NCBI GenBank assembly: GCA_046294625.1
Contig: JBKBKN010000014.1
Span: 28,499 to 92,498, forward strand
DNA: 64,000 nt
Direction: 5' to 3'
DNA from: JBKBKN01 sp046294625
GTDB taxonomy: Bacteria; Bacteroidota; Bacteroidia; M30B66
Shown: in pieces, positions 60,983 to 64,000 of the stretch
Position numbering within the stretch: position 1 is the stretch's first letter
Layout of the letters: each line of letters starts with the position of its first letter
The notes under the pieces: model-generated
What the model saw: only the letters and a program-made list of their open reading frames with translations
What the model was told of the DNA's origin: nothing
Databases searched by the model: none
Made by a program: the position numbers and the translations under genes

Positions 60983-62055
60983 ATGACACTCCTGAAATGT
61001 TGTTTTTATTTGTTGGTGACATTCTTTTTTAACAATAGTATAACACACGCTCAGGTTGCTGACAGCAGTCTGATTAAATTCTCAGGCTACGCGGAAATTT
61101 ATTATGGCTATGATTTTTCAAGGCCATCAAACAACCTTCGCCCGGGATTCACTTATTCCCACAACGGGCATAATGAAGTGGCCATAAATATTGGCATGTT
61201 GAAAGTTTCTGTAACTGAAGATCGGGTTAGGGCAAACTTTGCATTGATGGCGGGCACCTACACAATGGTCAATCTCGCTCATGAACCTATTGGTCTCAGA
61301 AATGTTTTTGAAGCAAACATCGGTTTGAAATTGCTTTAAGCGAAAAATTCTTTGGGTTAATATAGGAGTTCTTCCTTCACATATCTGCTTTGAAACATCT
61401 ATTGAAATGGATTGCTTGAATATGACTAGAAGCATCATTGCAGACAACACACCGTAATATGAAAGCGGAGTGAATTTGAACTTTACACCCGAAAATAAAA
61501 AGTGGCTGTTCAGTGTCTTGATGTTGAATGGTTGGCAGCGGATGCAGCGTATCGAAGCCTAGCAAATACCTTCTTTTGGTCATCAAATTACTTGGAAACC
61601 CAACCCAAAACTAAAGCTCAACAGCAGCTCATTTGTTGGCTATGCTGCACCTGATTCCTTGAATAAAATGAGACTATATCATAACTTTTTCATGGATTAC
61701 AGCGCTTCCAATAAACTGGAATTCATACTTGGCCTAGATGGCGGAATTGAAACCAATCGCAACAGAACATGTGTTTCAGCTACTTGTATAACACAATACC
61801 AATGGAATGAGCAATTTCGTTCTTCAGTCCGTTTAGAATACTTCAGAGATGATTTTGCAGTAATTGTTCCAAGACATCAATTTCTTTTTTTTTGAATGCC
61901 TTGGTTATTCCATTAATGTTGATTATCAACCATCAAATCAAGCGACGCTTCGACTAGAATTTCGTCATTTCAGAAATACCTTTTCTTATTTTCAGAATCA
62001 TCAGGAATTACCCGTTCGTTTCAATTATTATTTGGGAATGTCGCTGTGTTTTTAA
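60983..62055 (+). pseudogene. Decayed outer-membrane porin (BBP2/OmpL-like)
   Basis: Residues spread over three frames form one coherent porin. The first frame starts MTLLKCCFYLLVTFFFNNSI with a signal peptide and reads FSGYAEIYYGYDF, NEVAINIGMLKVS, VRANFALMAGTYT to a stop at 61339. The second frame resumes near 61338 (WVNIGVLPSHICFE, TRSIIADNTP). It meets a nonsense TAA at 61455, continues YESGVNLNFTPENKKWLFS, MLNGWQRMQRIEA, meets a TAG at 61560, then reads SFGHQITWKPNPKLKLNSS to 61895. A T9 run at 61885-61893 shifts it into the third frame (FECLGYSINVDYQPSNQATL), ending FNYYLGMSLCF at 62055. The order and strands match putative porins that begin FSGYAEVYYGYDF. A relic promoter TAAATTTG lies at 60935-60942. 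Confidence 0.85.
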
Positions 62056-62079
62056 TTCTGATTTCAGTGCTAAAATTGT

Positions 62080-63159
62080 TTATTGAAACGCAATTCCAAG
62101 GCTTTCTCCTAAACTAATCAAATCTTCGTAAACCTTATTATTCAATGGAATACCATGCTCGCGGCGATATTGGGCTGTTTCCATTTCTGGCCAACCCGGA
62201 ATGGTGAGTTTTTGATCGGGGTCAATCGGATGAGCCGACAAAAAGGTTTCTATCCAATGATCCATGTGTGATTTAAACTCATGAGCAGGCCGGAAAGCAT
62301 CCACACGCATTGCACCAAAAAAATGACCAATACCCTTGCCAACCGGACTCTCTTTAGGTTCCAGAAATGCCACAAACGGCGGAACCCAAGGACCATAATT
62401 TGCACCCGATAAAACTGCCGAGAAAATATCTACAACGGCACCCAGACAAAATCCTTTGTGAATGCCATGTTCAGCATCAGAGCCCAAAGGCAACAAGGCT
62501 CCACCCGATTTGAGTGCATTGGCATCTTGGGTTGGATGACCATCAGCATCGATAATCCAGCCTAACGGCGCTTCCTGATTCTTTCTTTGTAAGATTTCAA
62601 GCTTTCCATTAGCAGCTGTAGTGGTAGCAAAATCAGCCACAAAGGCAGGGTGCTTATCTGCAGGAATGGCAAATGCCATTGGGTTAGTTCCTAACAATCG
62701 ATCATTGGTATTTACAGTTGCTACCAAAGGACTGGCATTGGTCATGGCAATCCCTATCATATCGTACTCCAGCGCCATCATAGCATGATAGCCTGCAATT
62801 CCAAAGTGATTTGAATTTTGAACAGCAACCCAACCCGTGCCGCATTTTTTTGCTTTTTCAATGGCAATTTGCATGGCTTCTTGACCGGCAATCAATCCCA
62901 ATGATGCATCAGCATCTATTGTTGCCGTGCTTGGTGTTTCATATATAATATGTATATCAGGTTTGGTATTAACCCTCTTTTTTTCATACAATCGATAGTA
63001 GCCGCTTAGTCGGGCAACTCCATGAGAGTCGATGCCTCTTAAATCTGCTTCCAATAGTATTTCAGTGGCCATTTTCGCATGCAGATCATTGCAACCCATT
63101 TGTTTAAATACACGTAAGCAGAAATCGTAAATTGAATTAAATCCAAGCAGTGTTTCCAT
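62080..63159 (-). CDS. Ldh-family oxidoreductase (malate/L-lactate/sulfolactate dehydrogenase type)
   Basis: A protein of 359 residues. The family's catalytic segment ADLRGIDSHGVARLSGY near 38-54 and VAVQNSNHFGIAGYHAMMALE (about 111-131) hold the active His residues. TNASPLVATVNTNDRLLGTNPMAFAIPA, DFATTTAANGKLEILQR and the C-terminal RVDAFRPAHEF and IPGWPEMETAQYRREHGIPL are equally typical. It uses NAD(P) with a 2-hydroxy acid; which one cannot be told from the sequence. A promoter (TATTTTTG, 63212-63219, minus strand) lies about 50 nt upstream. It stands alone. Confidence 0.9.
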   Translation of the reverse strand: METLLGFNSIYDFCLRVFKQMGCNDLHAKMATEILLEADLRGIDSHGVARLSGYYRLYEKKRVNTKPDIHIIYETPSTATIDADASLGLIAGQEAMQIAIEKAKKCGTGWVAVQNSNHFGIAGYHAMMALEYDMIGIAMTNASPLVATVNTNDRLLGTNPMAFAIPADKHPAFVADFATTTAANGKLEILQRKNQEAPLGWIIDADGHPTQDANALKSGGALLPLGSDAEHGIHKGFCLGAVVDIFSAVLSGANYGPWVPPFVAFLEPKESPVGKGIGHFFGAMRVDAFRPAHEFKSHMDHWIETFLSAHPIDPDQKLTIPGWPEMETAQYRREHGIPLNNKVYEDLISLGESLGIAFQ

Positions 63160-63211
63160 TAAATTTCTTTAATAAGATTAATTTCCCCGAAAAAATTTGG
63201 TTAAGCTTGCA

Positions 63212-63240
63212 CAAAAATATAATTTAGCGAACACTCTAAA
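63212..63240 (-). promoter_or_regulatory. Promoter of the Ldh-family gene
   Basis: Minus-strand -7 box TATTTTTG at 63212-63219, an exact match. A weak TTTA at 63237-63240 gives a 17-nt spacer. Confidence 0.5.
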
Positions 63241-63366
63241 TAAAGAACAGTGGTAGTTTATCAAAATTCAATTCATGATCGTGCTTTAGAATCCATTTTT
63301 AAGTCCAATACCACAGCAAATGCACAGCCTTTTTTACCAATGTTTAAACACTAAAATCTCAGATAT

Positions 63367-63666
63367 ATGAAAATTAACATTCAATCCGTGCACTTCGATG
63401 CAGACCGTAAGCTCCTTGATTTTATTGAGAGCAAGCTCAACAAGCTCTACAGCGTATATGATTCTATAGTTGCTTCAGATGTAACATTGAAACTCGACAA
63501 AGCAGCAAATGGAGAGAACAAAATCGCAGAGATAAGACTTTCTGTTCCCGGGACCGATTTATACGCCATGCGTCAGTGCCGCACTTTTGAAGAAGCAACC
63601 GATTTAAGTGTTGATGCACTGAAAATTCAAATTGAAAAACACAAGGCAAAACTTCAAAATGCCTGA
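63367..63666 (+). CDS. hpf: Ribosome hibernation promoting factor (HPF/RaiA family, short form)
   Basis: A protein of 99 residues of the short HPF/YfiA type, with the beta-alpha-beta-beta-beta-alpha fold. NIQSVHFDADRKLLDFIESKLNKL starts helix 1, the strands follow (DSIVASDVTLKLD, ENKIAEIRLSVPG), and the last helix is FEEATDLSVDALKIQIEKHKAKL. It binds the 30S decoding region in stationary phase and helps ribosome dimerisation or inactivation. Its place just before tRNA-Thr and tRNA-Tyr is characteristic of Bacteroidota. Confidence 0.94.
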   Translation: MKINIQSVHFDADRKLLDFIESKLNKLYSVYDSIVASDVTLKLDKAANGENKIAEIRLSVPGTDLYAMRQCRTFEEATDLSVDALKIQIEKHKAKLQNA

Positions 63667-63695
63667 CAATCAAACGGTTTTTTCACTTACCAAGT

Positions 63696-63786
63696 ACACC
63701 CTTCAAAAATATTTATACTTCTCCGAATAATTTATTTGGAGGTAAAAGAATGTTTCATACATTTGCACACCTTTTTTGAAGGGTGT
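63696..63786. repeat. 14-bp inverted repeat bracketing the tRNA promoter
   Basis: ACACCCTTCAAAAA (63696-63709) and TTTTTGAAGGGTGT (63773-63786) are perfect complements 63 bases apart, flanking the promoter. The right arm begins at about the predicted transcription start. Confidence 0.8.
63735..63766 (+). promoter_or_regulatory. Promoter of the tRNA-Thr/tRNA-Tyr cluster
   Basis: TTTG (63735-63738), 19-nt spacer, TACATTTGC (63758-63766), full consensus, about 60 bases upstream of tRNA-Thr. Confidence 0.8.
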
Positions 63787-63827
63787 TCTTTATTTACTGT
63801 CTATTATACGGTAAGAAAGACTATTAA

Positions 63828-63901
63828 GCCGGTGTAGCTCAGTTGGCCAGAGCAGCTGATTTGTAATCAGCTGGTCGGGGGTTCGAATCCCTCCACCGGC
63901 T
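63828..63901 (+). tRNA. tRNA-Thr (TGT)
   Basis: Acceptor GCCGGTG pairs with CACCGGC (63894-63900); anticodon stem GCTGA/TCAGC encloses loop TTTGTAA with anticodon TGT at 63862-63864; T arm GGGGGTTCGAATCCCTC. CCA is not encoded. Confidence 0.97.
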
Positions 63902-63916
63902 CAGTTCTTTTTTATT

Positions 63917-63999
63917 GGGGAGATACTCAAGTGGCCAACGAGGACAGACTGTAAATCTGTTAGATTATTCTTTCGCAGGTTCGAATCCTGCTCTCCCCA
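63917..63999 (+). tRNA. tRNA-Tyr (GTA)
   Basis: Acceptor GGGGAGA pairs with TCTCCCC (63992-63998). Anticodon stem ACAGA/TCTGT with loop CTGTAAA gives GTA at 63951-63953. A long variable arm and length 83 nt fit a class II tRNA. It ends one base before the window edge. Confidence 0.96.
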
Positions 64000-64000
64000 C

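Overview
The window is a chromosomal segment of a Bacteroidota bacterium. Three things point there. Four proteins end in type A type IX secretion (T9SS) sorting tails and one ends in a type B (gliding-motility-type) tail. At least ten promoters have the Bacteroidota form TTTG-N17-23-TAnnTTTG instead of -35/-10 boxes, and Shine-Dalgarno sites are lacking. The order hpf - tRNA-Thr - tRNA-Tyr at the right edge is typical of the lineage (tuf normally follows). I cannot name the order or genus from the sequence alone. There is no rRNA, CRISPR array, insertion sequence or prophage.

Layout. 1-3.9 kb: tail of an outer-membrane beta-barrel protein, a probably frameshifted secreted-protein gene, a VWA-domain protein, a BCP-type peroxiredoxin and a DUF429 protein. 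4.0-14.2 kb: tRNA-Cys, a 7.5-kb gene for a PKD-repeat surface protein (about 23 units, type B sorting tail) and a PA-domain surface protein, closed by a 22-bp perfect-stem terminator. 14.3-25.5 kb: mostly housekeeping genes (phosphoribosyltransferase, SDR, exosortase-like protein, rdgB, dnaE, nucleoside transporter, recN, methyltransferase, ZIP transporter). 25.5-29.5 kb: an AraC regulator divergent from an aldehyde dehydrogenase followed by DUF779, then a typical 2-Cys peroxiredoxin. 29.5-30.3 kb: an 830-bp gene-free region with a perfect DnaA box and a promoter/terminator-bounded stretch that may be a non-coding RNA. 30.3-43.7 kb: prmC, a glycosyltransferase, a lysyl-oxidase-like T9SS protein coupled to a small barrel protein, ahcY, an M36 metalloprotease, an orphan Hpt protein, an alpha/beta hydrolase and another T9SS protein.

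43.7-54.7 kb: rnhB, then a compact operon of a 590-residue outer-membrane barrel, a 2184-residue surface protein without a recognisable T9SS tail and a 645-residue fibronectin-III-like protein. This is the best candidate here for a poorly described system. 54.8-57.3 kb: a DUF2306 protein divergent from an arsR-acr3-arsC arsenic-resistance operon. 57.3-64 kb: SpoIID/LytB protein, a membrane pyrophosphatase of the K+-dependent type, a decayed porin gene (two nonsense codons, two frameshifts), an Ldh-family dehydrogenase, hpf and two tRNAs.

The window joins core genome maintenance genes (dnaE, recN, rnhB, rdgB) and the methylation cycle (ahcY) to a large set of surface proteins. Peroxide, aldehyde and arsenic defence are also present. 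Coordinates, motifs and residue numbers were read by eye; family names rest on recognised motifs, not on a database search.
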